A stretch of 40,489 nt of DNA from Gracilaria domingensis (lineage: Eukaryota > Rhodophyta > Florideophyceae > Gracilariales > Gracilariaceae). The notes under the pieces are model-generated. The model was not told the DNA's origin and made no database searches. It worked only from the letters and a program-made list of their open reading frames with translations. This document shows positions 19,850 through 32,864 of the stretch, piece after piece. The number at the start of each line of letters is the position of its first letter. The stretch's first letter is position 1. Where the stretch lies: the NCBI GenBank assembly GCA_022539475.1, contig VCMS01000400.1, positions 1 through 40,489 of the forward strand, in the 5' to 3' direction. The translations under genes were made by a program, and so were the position numbers.

Positions 19850-21000
19850 GGAAAAAACTAGGTAGTCTCATCTCATCAGTGATACATGATAGAGAGTTGG
19901 TTAGACTAGCATCACCATTTTTGAGTAAACGATCTATCACATATTTTATTCAGTTCTTTTGTTTTCATTAAAATAACTATTTACGAAGACATCAGTGCTG
20001 AAATAGAAACGTATCATTTTTCATATACCCATCTATTTTGAATGTGTATTAGATTGTCCAATTTTGCTTATCAAGGTCCGATAGATTTTCTATATAAACA
20101 GCCTCCGACTTTTGTTTTTGGTAGTAAGAGAAACTGTTCTTGCATTGCTTGTCTCCCGTCAGCCATATTAGCAGGTAATTGACGCACGCACAATCAGCGT
20201 TGGTCTCAAAGTAGAAAAAATATTTAATACTCTTTATTTATGTATACTTAAACACTACAATATAGATATTATGAAAATAGGTTATTTTAAAATTGTAAAA
20301 AGAGACTAGGTTATATCTACTGGTTTATACATAACGAATGTTAGGTCTAAAAGGGTTAAATTTGAAAATAAGCACGGGATGCTTTTTTGAAAAAGTTAGT
20401 ATCTAGTTGCTCAAAGTAAAATTTAAGAAACTTTTTTAGCTTTGCATTTTACGTGAAGTTTAACCATGTTTGCTAGAATTTAAAGTTTTAATTTTTGTAC
20501 CCTGTATATTTGCAGATGTGGCTCTCTATTTCGTGTATGAAACAAAAAATAGAGTTAAAAAGTATACATTTGGAAGTTTAAAACCATTTAGTTAACACTC
20601 TTCAGAGATGAAGCTGCTAAACACTGCTTTTAATTGGTTTACATTACCTTTTGCGAAATATGTTGAAAGAATGATATTTGTTTAATCCCAAAAAGTACGT
20701 TCTGCCTAAGAAATAATGTGGGCTTTGTAATCCCACATTATTGTTCATCTACTTTAATTGCAGTCACTGGGGACTCCCCAACCACTGGGGAGTAGCACAC
20801 GGGGGAGTGCTCCCTATTCAATTTTTCGTGGTTAGAAGCAGAAGTTTTCATATTTTTGTATTCCGACGAGTGGGTCCAGCAGATGGCAATATTTGTGTGC
20901 CACAGAACGAATTGGGCTCTCCCGTGACGGGTCTGACGTCTCCACCATGACGGCGAAATGATTACGTTTTACTGCGTCATACAGTAGTTACAACGCGTTT
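19850..21000. other. AT-rich intergenic stretch without recognisable genes
   Basis: The stretch is strongly AT-rich from 19850 to about 20700, with no ORF of note. A perfect hairpin follows (20712-20742), then a G/C-box cluster (GGGGACTCCCC and CCACTGGGGAGT around 20768-20792). Nothing codes convincingly until the permease promoter region. Confidence 0.6.
20712..20742. repeat. Perfect hairpin, 11-bp arms
   Basis: AATAATGTGGG (20712-20722), spacer CTTTGTAAT, CCCACATTATT (20732-20742). It lies at the boundary between the AT-rich desert and the GC-richer flank of the gene island. Confidence 0.8.
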
Positions 21001-21730
21001 TGCTTTTAAAGGGCACTTCCGAAGTTTATCTACTGGCGAATGGTAGGTTTCTACGCTTTTGCAGTTTCTCTCTGTTCGATTGGTAGTGTCAACCTTGGCA
21101 GCGGGTTAATTATTGCTTGGTTTCTGAAACCTTCATGATTTCTCTCAACTGTAAGTTGTTTTCCCCTGTTGATCGGCCTGCGCCCAGCACGTGACGAGTT
21201 CACACGTTACATGTTACGTGAACGACGCGTGCGTGTGGCTACGCGTGCGAAAGGAGGCGGAAGTGGCGATGAAACAGCTTACATGATGTTACTTGATGAT
21301 AGCACCAGTGCCTAAGAAATCGGCGCAGAAAGCGCGAATAAGTTATAGGAAGCAGGGGTCACGGCGAAAGAGGGTAAAGGACAACGTCAGATGCCCGGAA
21401 TTCGTCAGCCGGCAGTGCCGCAAGCCGGAACTGCTGTGGCATCATTGGTTATCACGCCACGATGGCCTGGGCACGTGCTGCTACGGTACGAGACTCGTTT
21501 TTTTGAAGTGCAGCGCACGCCTTACAGCTTACGGTCGTCCGTAACTTTACTCTGTATGCATGGCGCGTTCGTCGGAAGGCACTGTCGCGGCGCGTGTGCG
21601 AGCCGCGGTCCAGTGATGTGCCGCCGTTGCGAACGCGCACGTGCAGCCCTTCCGCTCGTGGCCCGATGCGCCGGTGCTCGCGCTCGCTGTGGTCGTTCGC
21701 ATTGCGCGTGCCCCCGCCTGCTCGCCCTTG

Positions 21731-21737
21731 TATAATA
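21731..21737 (+). promoter_or_regulatory. TATA-like box of the permease gene
   Basis: TATAATA stands out in a GC-rich context, 286 bp before the chosen ATG at 22023. Because it lies downstream of the alternative in-frame ATG at 21666, it favours the shorter protein. CACGTG motifs (about 21188, 21474 and 21637) lie upstream. Confidence 0.35.
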
Positions 21738-22022
21738 CCGAGGCCCGTACTCATCACCCCCTCGCGAGCTGCCCGGTCACGTTCTCGCCCGCTTCAGACC
21801 ATAAACGAACCCATCCTTGCTCTCATCGGCTATTCCTTCGCTTCCACTCTCATACTCCTGTGCGGCGCCGTGCCCCATCCCAATCCACCTGCCAGTGCGC
21901 TCGCGCCCTCACTTCCGCCTCCAATCCCACCTTCAGCCTTTCCAACAGCCTTACAGCTTCCCAACTCAAGACGTGTTCATCCTCACCTCTTCATCTCTCT
22001 AGTGCTCTCCAAAAAGCCCCCA

Positions 22023-23660
22023 ATGGCCGCTGCGTCCGCACCTCCTGACCACCCTCAGCTGCCCCCGCCTGCCGCCGCACAGAAACAATCTCGCTCTCTC
22101 CGCGAGTGGACTGTTGGAGATTATGACTACCGCGCGCTCTGTCTCCCTCGCGTACCATGCCTTCAATCCTCACGGAATCAGCCCTCTATATTCTTCGGTC
22201 TCCATGACCGTCTTCCTATTCTCCTCGGTATGCTCATGGGCTTTCAACATGCGTTGGCCATGGTAGGAGGGGTAATCACTGTTCCCAGGATTTTGGCTTT
22301 TAACCTTATGTTAGACGCTTCTGATCGTGCCTATCTCACTTCTACAGCTCTTGTTATATCCGGCATAATGACCTTGATACAGATCCTCCGCTTTCGCATA
22401 ATCAAAGGATACTGGATTGGCACCGGTTTGATTTCCATGTCCGGCGTTTCATTCACCTTTGTGCCAGTGGCCCTCGCCATGTTTGACAGTTTGCGCCAGT
22501 CTGGCTTCTGTGAAACTAGTGAACCATGTCCGGATGCATACGGAAGATGGCTTGGGACAGTCATGGTCGGCTCCTTACTGGAGGTGGCCATTTCGTTTAT
22601 TCCACACACTACTCTGCAGAGGGCATTTCCCCCGATTGTCACAGGCACTACCGTACTCATCATTGGTTCCTCTCTTACGTCCGTTGGTCTTGCAAGTTGG
22701 CACGGAGGCTTCAACAACCCAGATCCTCCGTTTGGCGATGCCCTTTGGATAGGCCTAGGCTTCTTTGTCTTTTCTATCCTCATAATCACCGAGTTGTTCG
22801 GATCGCCCTTTATGCGAAACACACAAATTGTAATTGCCTTGGTGGCAGGCATAATCCTCTCGGCATCACTGGGACATCTCAACTCTGAGATAATCTCGGA
22901 AGCTCCCGCTTTCACGTTTCCACTAGTGCGTCGTTTCAAGTTGGGATTCTTTGGACCAGCGTTAATTCCGATCATGATTGCATTTGCTGTGTCGGCAGTG
23001 GAGGCTATTGGTGATATAACTGCGTCATGTGAATTATCGCGTGTTCCTACGGAGGGTGAAGACTTCGAATCACGAATTCAAGGCGGTTTGTTGGCTGACG
23101 GCCTCAACTCGCTCCTGGCAGCACTGCTAACATCATCACCTACCATAACCTTTTCTCAGAACAACGGTGTGATATCTATGACACGAACTGCAAGCAGGGA
23201 GGCTGGGTTGTGGGCTTCACTGTGGCTCATTCTCATGGGTGTCATCGGAAAGCTTGGCGGAGTGTTTGTTGCTATGCCTGATGCTGTTCTTGGTGGAGTC
23301 ACAACTTTCCTATTCGCCAGTGTTGCGGTTTCGGGCCTTCGAATACTGGCAGGAATCAAATGGGATCGTCGCTCACGTTTTATCCTTGCAGCATCATTAG
23401 GGCTCGGATTTGGAGTGGAGATGGTTCCAGACGCTTTCGCGTCATTCATTCCCAAGAGTTCGAATGAAACTGTTGATTACTTGCGTCAAGGGCTGGTGCT
23501 CATACTCAACACTGGGTACTCCATAGGGACTATTACCGCAACTGTACTGAACTTACTTTTGCCGGAGGAGGCCGAGGATGTATCGCCCAGCGAATTTCTG
23601 AAGAAGGCGCGAGATGCGGACTTGGAAACATTGGAATCGGGAGCTCAAAGCGATGATTAG
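22023..23660 (+). CDS. Urate/xanthine permease, NAT/NCS2 family (UapA-like)
   Basis: A 545-aa membrane protein that by family membership imports oxidised purines (uric acid, xanthine) across the plasma membrane with protons. Visible motifs: the NAT Gln-His of TM1 in GMLMGFQHALAM (about residues 69-80); the TM8 motif VEAIGDITASCELSR (Glu at about 327); and the NAT signature QNNGVISMTR (about 379-388), which is close to the fungal UapA form and argues for urate/xanthine over ascorbate or uracil. EDFESRIQGGLLADGLNSLL just before it is also UapA-like. Many hydrophobic segments are compatible with the family's 14 TMs; length is normal. The N-terminal 50 residues are Pro/Ala-rich and cytosolic in type. 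The ORF stays open upstream (in-frame ATG at 21666, GTG at 21594), but the conserved region and the TATA-like box favour 22023. It is intronless. The nearest downstream gene begins 1.66 kb away on the same strand. Substrate is inferred; family is near certain. Confidence 0.95.
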   Translation: MAAASAPPDHPQLPPPAAAQKQSRSLREWTVGDYDYRALCLPRVPCLQSSRNQPSIFFGLHDRLPILLGMLMGFQHALAMVGGVITVPRILAFNLMLDASDRAYLTSTALVISGIMTLIQILRFRIIKGYWIGTGLISMSGVSFTFVPVALAMFDSLRQSGFCETSEPCPDAYGRWLGTVMVGSLLEVAISFIPHTTLQRAFPPIVTGTTVLIIGSSLTSVGLASWHGGFNNPDPPFGDALWIGLGFFVFSILIITELFGSPFMRNTQIVIALVAGIILSASLGHLNSEIISEAPAFTFPLVRRFKLGFFGPALIPIMIAFAVSAVEAIGDITASCELSRVPTEGEDFESRIQGGLLADGLNSLLAALLTSSPTITFSQNNGVISMTRTASREAGLWASLWLILMGVIGKLGGVFVAMPDAVLGGVTTFLFASVAVSGLRILAGIKWDRRSRFILAASLGLGFGVEMVPDAFASFIPKSSNETVDYLRQGLVLILNTGYSIGTITATVLNLLLPEEAEDVSPSEFLKKARDADLETLESGAQSDD

Positions 23661-25172
23661 CTGCTGATCAACGGCAAATTCAGCTCTTCTATATGGTCCC
23701 ATCTCCTGAAAGGAAGATTTTTGCCTACCTTTACGGGGTCTGATCATAATAAGGTATCATATATATCAATCTTTTCTTGAAAACCCTGTGAATTCGCATG
23801 GCTCCCGTGACATTGCAGGAAGCGCGCAGCACGTGCAAGGTTTGTGTGACAACTAATGTGTACACGCAACAGATCTTTTGTAACGTTGCAATCTGACGAC
23901 TATGCTAGACCATATGCTGCACGCTGGCATGATGGCATGATGTAGGGTGGGAACTTCCCACTGGGAAGTACCGTACTGACAGCAGAGTATCTTACCAAAA
24001 GGTAAGGTGGCGAAGTTACAGTATGTGTGATTCGTATACTGCATAACACATATGTGGACGGCATATGACATTCGAAATATCAACGACATCTGATTGATAT
24101 CGCAATGGCAGGTTCCGCGATGGAAGAAGATGTTTGAGCAAAGGCAACAAAAATTGGGGGGTTTGTTGTTAATCAGTTCTTCGAAACGGTTCACAACAGC
24201 GTCACATCGTTCCTGCACTTCGATTATCGGGAGTGTTTTGTGACATCGCTTTGACTGTTCCCACAGAGTTTCATTCGACAGTCTAATCATTCGATGATGA
24301 TCAACATGATGATAGTCAAGAGTGTCGTGTAAACCCTTTAGTACGCTGACACACGAGACCAAGACTAGATGGTGTAAACTCTTGTCTTTGTAGGGGCTCT
24401 ACGAAGCAATCTGTTAAAAACGATTGAGTGCATTGAGACATGATGGAATCATGTGGCTGTTATGTCCATCAACGAGCGCCGGAGAGAGCCATCTGGATTT
24501 GGCTATTCTGCTCCATCTTCATTGTGCTGGCTGAACTATGGCAGTGACACGGCTGGGGCAAGTGCACAACGATTGTTGCCGTTGCGGGCAGCGTTCGAAC
24601 TGGCATTGCTAGTGTGATGCAGTTTGGCCTGATATCACATGTCGAGAATTGCAACCCAACGTGACTGAATCCTTTCCATTCTGGGAATGGATCTACAAGG
24701 TACTGCAGTTGTCTCAAGAAGTTATGATCCACAGTCATGAGGTGAGGAGACAGTTATGACATGTGTTGTCGGTGTTGCATTTTAGAAGAGAAGGGAAAGG
24801 AGTGACGACGGTCGGCGTACCGCCGAGGCGGCGCAACGCCGAGGCAGCGCAATAGAGGAGGAGGTTTTAGAAAGAAGACAGAGGCTGCATTCATGGTCCA
24901 CGGCCATCGCTTTGCCCCATAGATTCTGTTTTATTCAGTGAAGGTATTGCGTGGAAGATGATCATTTGCAACCTTGTGGTGTCAGGCAAAACAACAGGTT
25001 TTGATTGCGTAACAAACATTGGCAGATACGTTGGCAAAACAAAAGGCCATGCAGTTGCGAGGAGCGAATTTGAGCGTACATGCTCTTGCGTGATGAAAGC
25101 ACGCAAACTGGAGACGGTATTGAGTAAACGGCAGCGGCTAACTTGTTAAAACGGCTGGAGAAGCACGTGCAG
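23661..25172. other. Intergenic region between permease and cysteine dioxygenase
   Basis: No convincing gene. A 169-codon - strand frame (24362-23853) lacks an ATG at its start and shows no domain. An 89-codon - strand ORF (24738-24469) has an ATG but no recognisable features. There is a short hairpin ACTTCCCA-C-TGGGAAGT at 23953-23969, and a perfect-length tandem 16-mer GCCGAGGCgGCGCAAc / GCCGAGGCaGCGCAAt at 24822-24853. Confidence 0.5.
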
Positions 25173-25180
25173 TATAATAT
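25173..25180 (+). promoter_or_regulatory. TATA-like box of the cysteine dioxygenase gene
   Basis: TATAATAT at 25173-25180, preceded by GCACGTGC (CACGTG core at 25164-25169), lies about 140 bp upstream of the ATG at 25319. Spacing is plausible for a TATA box and a bZIP/bHLH-type site. This is inference only. Confidence 0.35.
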
Positions 25181-25318
25181 GCAGCTCGTTCCCCTCAACT
25201 CAAAACGATTCTCCCTTAGCACGAATGAGGCGGGACAGAAAGCAGACGGCTGTGAGTGTGTATCGTATCTCCCGAGGGGCGGTTCCGAAGGTGAGCGCTC
25301 GTAGGTGAGAGTTTGAAA

Positions 25319-25999
25319 ATGACGGGGAAAGATGACTGGCCGTGTGTCAAAGAAGGCTCGAGCAGCAGCACATGTGTAAACACTCCGGTAGATTGCGTAG
25401 TTTCGGACGGAGCGGAGTGGTCTCTATCAACGGTGCTATGCTCGCAACTGAAACAGGCCATTGAGGGTGGGCAGCGCAGATGGGTTGAGCGGGTTTTGCT
25501 GAACAGTTCCGAGTTGGAGCTGGGGAGTATCAAACATCTGCTCTTCACGCGCGAGGACAGGCCGTACACAAGAAATCTGCTGTTCGAAAACGAGAGCTTT
25601 GCGGTGCTGGCTCTGGTGTGGCAGGGCGGCGCCAGGTCAAGCATCCACGCGCATAACGGAAGCGCATGCTGGGTGCGGGTGGTGCACGGCTCGCTGTGGG
25701 AGCAGCTTTACGTTGAGGAGGAGACGGCGGGGGGGAAACGGCTCAAAGTGACGCAGCGGCGGCTGCTGGAGGCGCGCGGCGGGCGCGGCTGCGCGTATGT
25801 GGACGACTCGCTGGGCGTGCACTGCATGGCGAACGGCAGCAGCCGCGAGCTGAGCGTCAGCATCCACGTCTACGCGCCGCCGTTCTACTCGTGCAACGCG
25901 TTCTCGCGCGCGCCGCGCGTCGACGTTCACCGCGCGCGCATCGAGCTGGACGCCGTGCGCGGCCGCGCGCTGCACGGCGGCGCGGTGCGGCTGCCGTGA
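25319..25999 (+). CDS. Cysteine dioxygenase (CDO type I)
   Basis: A 226-aa cytosolic non-haem iron enzyme that oxidises L-cysteine to cysteine sulfinate, the committed step of cysteine catabolism. The cupin iron ligands are visible: SIHAH (His110, His112) and GVHCMAN (His168). Cys117, seven residues after His110, matches the Cys of the Cys-Tyr cofactor, and Tyr185 in SIHVYAPPF is 17 residues after His168, the canonical spacing. YTRNLL holds the substrate-carboxylate Arg (Arg85). SLWEQLY and CNAF are also family signatures. The ORF could start at a TTG at 25313, but the ATG at 25319 is preferred. Length is slightly above animal CDO because of a Ser/Thr-rich N-terminus and a C-terminal extension. 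It is intronless. GC content rises sharply through the second half and into the next gene's leader. The helicase gene follows on the same strand after 588 bp. Confidence 0.93.
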   Translation: MTGKDDWPCVKEGSSSSTCVNTPVDCVVSDGAEWSLSTVLCSQLKQAIEGGQRRWVERVLLNSSELELGSIKHLLFTREDRPYTRNLLFENESFAVLALVWQGGARSSIHAHNGSACWVRVVHGSLWEQLYVEEETAGGKRLKVTQRRLLEARGGRGCAYVDDSLGVHCMANGSSRELSVSIHVYAPPFYSCNAFSRAPRVDVHRARIELDAVRGRALHGGAVRLP

Positions 26000-29129
<3,130 letters not shown>

Positions 29130-30013
29130 TACGTAATGGTGGGAAGGGGAGGAAGAACTAGAAGGATAGTCTGTCGCGAGTGCCGATCCCGAGGGTGACA
29201 GTTTTGCTGTGTCCATCCTTCTATCGATGCTGCTTCGTCCCACTTCTAGTCTTGCGCGTGAAGCGGTTTGAAACCTTGGACTTGTGCAGTTATTGTTTGA
29301 CTCTGGACTTTCTTAATGAGTTTTTGTATCACTGTAGCAGCATAATTTTGGTTTTGCTAGGCTCTGCTTTTGACCGGAAAGCCTCTTCCCGAATGCATGA
29401 TTCCATGACTGCTCCTGCGCACAGTCTTTCCCGAGTGTTGATGTGGAAGGGAAGGGAAACAGTATTTTTATAGTTGAGACTCTGTTGTGCAGGTTTCTCA
29501 CCTTCTCGGCCATAAGTGTCGTATCGACTTCTATCTACCTATGCGCGTAAATCGAATCAAGTTTGTGCCAGATTCTTTTGCACTGGAATGAAGCCCAATG
29601 CTCTTTATAACCAACGACAAAAACAGGATGGGGCTAGAACAGAACTTGAACGCTCGCTGTAATGTGTAAGAGGAGAATTGACGTTACGAAATCTGTGAAC
29701 GAAATGGCGCATCTCTGAAGGGAAGGATAATCGACAAAATGAAACATTGCGCCCCTTCCGTTCAGATTGTCCATCTCCCTTGCCCGATGGGCAACGAAAC
29801 TGAAATGAGTGACGAAAAAGAAAAAGGGAACAGATGAGCACTGCTGGCTCATGGACACCGTTACATCATAAATACCATGACCCTTCGCGGAGACCAATCG
29901 AATTCTATGTACGTGTAGCGGGTTTCATCAGACTTCAAACCCTGACAAGATGATTCTTAAATCTCTGTTCGTGCTGCAATGACTCACCGCCGGAAAAAAC
30001 TTTGTGGTGGGTG
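29130..30013. other. Intergenic region between convergent helicase and elongase genes
   Basis: The two genes converge, so both 3' UTRs should lie here. No clear AATAAA-type signal or gene is seen. The - strand frame around 29897-29634 is probably elongase 3' flanking sequence. Confidence 0.5.
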
Positions 30014-30850
30014 CTATTGGTCCTTCTTTTCTTCAGGTCTACCGGAAGTTGTTGAACTTTGTCCCTTGAGAGAAGTCTTTGTGTATGTCTGCAGGTAGAA
30101 TCTGATGAACAGAAGTAGATAGGATGTTAAGATTCCGAGACCAACCAAAGCACCTCTTGTCGTTCCGTAACAAACATTATCATCAAAACCGGAGAGAATG
30201 AAAGTGGTGTATGCGTATCCAACAGCGCTCACGTCCACGATGAATTGCGTAATCTGTAAGGTTGTTAGGTACTTCTTCCACCAAATGCGAATTCGTAAGG
30301 CAGACATCGCATAATAGTAATACATGAGAACATGGACCCAAAGGTTGATAACGATAGGTACCCATTGTGGACTCGAATGCTCGATTAGCTGATTCCAAGT
30401 AAGAAACAGAGTTGCACCATGGTGGTATGCATGAAGAAAGGCAATCGGTTTCTTTCTCAAAGCTAGTAAGAAGGTGTCCAGGAATTCCCAAACCTTGAAA
30501 AACATGTTGATGTAGTATATCAGTTGCAAATGGCCGTCTTCATACATTCGACGAGAACACAAGACTTCGTGAGGTGACAACCCTGATCTGTACGCTGAAA
30601 CCAGAGAATATGTGAGCCATGAGCCCAAAAGAAAAGAAGCAATACATAGTGAAAAGTTATGAAAGAAGAGGAACCCAGGAATGTCAAGCGGTTTCTTTGT
30701 GGACATAATACGCTGAAGAACGTAAATTATAATGAAGTAAACCACAATTGCGATGACAGGCCATTGCCACCTACTGAATGGAGTTACGTTGGGCTCAAAG
30801 CGCCAGTCGGCGAGCCATGTTCTGATGGAATCGAGGTAAATCGTCGACAT
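30014..30850 (-). CDS. ELO-family fatty-acid elongase (3-ketoacyl-CoA synthase)
   Basis: A 278-aa ER membrane enzyme that condenses malonyl-CoA with acyl-CoA, the first step of very-long-chain fatty-acid elongation. Signatures: KVWEFLDT (119-126, the KxxExxDT box), HAYHH (140-144, the HxxHH active-site box), NLWVHVLMYYYY (169-180, the NxxxHxxMYxYY box) and TLQITQ (TxxQxxQ, 196-202). Around them, FLHAYHHGAT, SSPQWVPI and the RIWWKKYLTTLQITQF stretch resemble fungal ELO1/2/3, suggesting saturated or monounsaturated acyl substrates. There are several hydrophobic segments as expected for seven TMs. The C-terminus ends KKDQ, a dilysine KKxx ER-retrieval signal. The ATG at 30850-30848 is the first in frame and length is typical. 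It is intronless and convergent with the helicase gene. Substrate range is inference. Confidence 0.94.
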   Translation of the reverse strand: MSTIYLDSIRTWLADWRFEPNVTPFSRWQWPVIAIVVYFIIIYVLQRIMSTKKPLDIPGFLFFHNFSLCIASFLLGSWLTYSLVSAYRSGLSPHEVLCSRRMYEDGHLQLIYYINMFFKVWEFLDTFLLALRKKPIAFLHAYHHGATLFLTWNQLIEHSSPQWVPIVINLWVHVLMYYYYAMSALRIRIWWKKYLTTLQITQFIVDVSAVGYAYTTFILSGFDDNVCYGTTRGALVGLGILTSYLLLFIRFYLQTYTKTSLKGQSSTTSGRPEEKKDQ

Positions 30851-30945
30851 TCAGGTTGATGGTTTGGGTAATGCTCGTGATTGCAGACCGTGCTTTGGGA
30901 ACAGCTTGTTTAGTCAGTAATGGACCGTGATGCTCAAGCCCTAGC

Positions 30946-30951
30946 CTTATA
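30946..30951 (-). promoter_or_regulatory. TATA-like box of the elongase gene
   Basis: On the - strand TTATAAGG lies about 96 bp upstream of the elongase ATG. It is the only TATA-like element at suitable distance. Weak evidence. Confidence 0.3.
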
Positions 30952-32260
30952 ACTAGAATAAGCCGAAACAGTTTCTACTGCGAGAGGACTTCCTCGGAGA
31001 TGGCGACAACAAGATTGACGCAAAAGCCGTGGGCATGCCACAGAACTGTTTCGTCTAGCATTGCCCGGGGCATGACAGATGAGCATCGTCGGCAACGGTA
31101 AAATTGAAGATTTACAGTACTGTTTTGAGATCGTGAACGAGCAGCGAAGGCCTGTAAGAGCACCCCTATCGGTGACGTAAAATAGGCTATTCCAAATATC
31201 CATATTTTTCCTATGGCAACCAATTTGGCACCTCTATCACACGAGCAAAAACCAAAACTTTTGGTTTCAGTGCTAAAACGAATGCCAAACCCCCGTCATC
31301 TTTGGCAATGGTTTTAGCTCTGAAGCTAAATTGGGTAGACTTCATAAACCAGAGTACCTTCTCACCTTTTCGGTGGAACTAAGATATGAGCCAAAATGGT
31401 GAAAAAACGTCTGCGGACATTCAAAATCTCTTCTGGAGAGAACCAAAAAGCTTTTAACCCTTTTGGGACTTAAACTTCTTATGTCTAGCATGGTAGATAT
31501 ATAACCAGGCAAATTAATATGCAAAAACTAGTTAAAATGCAGTAAAGTTAAACAGTAGTAAGTGATTGATTGATTTCTCCTGCATATTGATTTCTCTGAA
31601 CAGTAATTATTGGTGATATACTGCACGGAAACTTTAGAAAGCTAATAATAGCGCAAGAAGTATGCAGTTACGTACGATGTGCATAATACATGCTTATGTC
31701 TACTACACTAGACATAAGAAAAATAACCATTTGGCGAAATGAAAACCCATTGTTTTGGTTTTCATCCAATCATCGTTGTTTCTTATGCCTCGTACACTGT
31801 AAATAAGTGTTTCCTTTCGAATGGGTTAAAGTGTGTTTAAATGAAACAAAAGAGCTCACGAAAACCAGAGGTATATTCAATAGAAAACATTTGCAAAGAA
31901 TTTAGTCTCAAAACTGACATTTCTTGACAGTTATCGGTAGAGCAGGTTCGCTTACAGGTAGTTTCGTCGTGATTTATGTTGCTTAAAAAGAACCAGAAAG
32001 AACAATATGTATAACTATGTGTATTATGCATACTCTAAACTTTGCAACTGCGTTTCCTTGCACTCTTGACTTTACTAATTTATAAGAACTAAAAACTTTG
32101 TTCTCGCATCGCAACGCTCAGCTTTGAGAAATTTTGCTGGACTTAGTCATAATTCCCGTTTACAAGTGTGCCTTGTGCAAACCAGTATATGATCAGTAGT
32201 AACAAGTAGTTGCCATCGGGATGGTTTGGGCACGTTAGACATGGTAAAGCTGATCGGACA
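30952..32260. other. AT-rich intergenic region
   Basis: No gene is seen. It contains many short inverted repeats: CTTATGTCT-ACTACACT-AGACATAAG (31693-31718), ATGAAAACC...GGTTTTCAT (about 31740-31763), and ACCAAAAC-TTTTGGT motifs near 31250. It probably holds remnants of small foldback elements. Composition resembles 19850-20700. Confidence 0.5.
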
Positions 32261-32268
32261 CTACTTTA

Positions 32269-32292
32269 TGCGACGGCGTTGGCGCCGTCGCA
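32269..32292. repeat. GC-rich perfect hairpin, 10-bp arms, TTGG loop
   Basis: TGCGACGGCG (32269-32278), TTGG, CGCCGTCGCA (32283-32292). It is embedded in otherwise ordinary sequence about 600 bp upstream of the gag-like fragment and may belong to that element's leader or LTR. Confidence 0.8.
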
Positions 32293-32864
32293 CTAGTCAC
32301 GTTCTACAACAAGGATGCCCTCCTTCGACAATCTTGGTTCTGGCCCCTTTCGCCTTCAGCGGTGCACAAAGTCTTATCAGATGGACCCTTCGCTCTCACA
32401 GTGCGGCTATGCACCATGTGTTTCCGCAGAATCCAACTTTGGGAGTGCATCACCTTCGTTTTTTGTGTTCGACGCTGTATAGGGAATACCCCAGCAATAC
32501 GCTGTACCTCCCTTATCTCTTTCTCTTTTACCTCTCTTTTTCTTTCTTCAATCTGTAGTTTCGTCCCTCTTTCGAGACTGGTACACTCACGTGTAAGTCA
32601 CATTTATCTGCTAAACTTTCAACGCCCCGTCGTGACGGTCTGGCCTCGGTCTTACACGCGGCTAGTTGTGCCATTCCAGAGAGGCTCTGTTTTCTGGGTT
32701 GCCCTCAGTAGAGGAAGATCCCGAACGACTTCGTGATGTTTTTCTGCTTGCAGGCATTGTAATACAAAGTGCTCTCCCGACTTAGAAGGTTGACTCACTA
32801 TTATGTACCCTCTTTGAGATTCGTTCTTTTGAAAGTTCCCGTGTAACGGTTGATGTGCATACCG

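Noticed and set aside
21666..22022. Alternative upstream start of the permease (ATG 21666)
   Set aside because: It would add 119 low-complexity residues not typical of the family, and a TATA-like box lies downstream of it.
22331..22975. 214-codon - strand ORF
   Set aside because: Exact antisense shadow of the permease coding region.
23853..24362. 169-codon - strand frame between the permease and dioxygenase genes
   Set aside because: Begins at TTG with no early ATG, no recognised domain and no supporting context.
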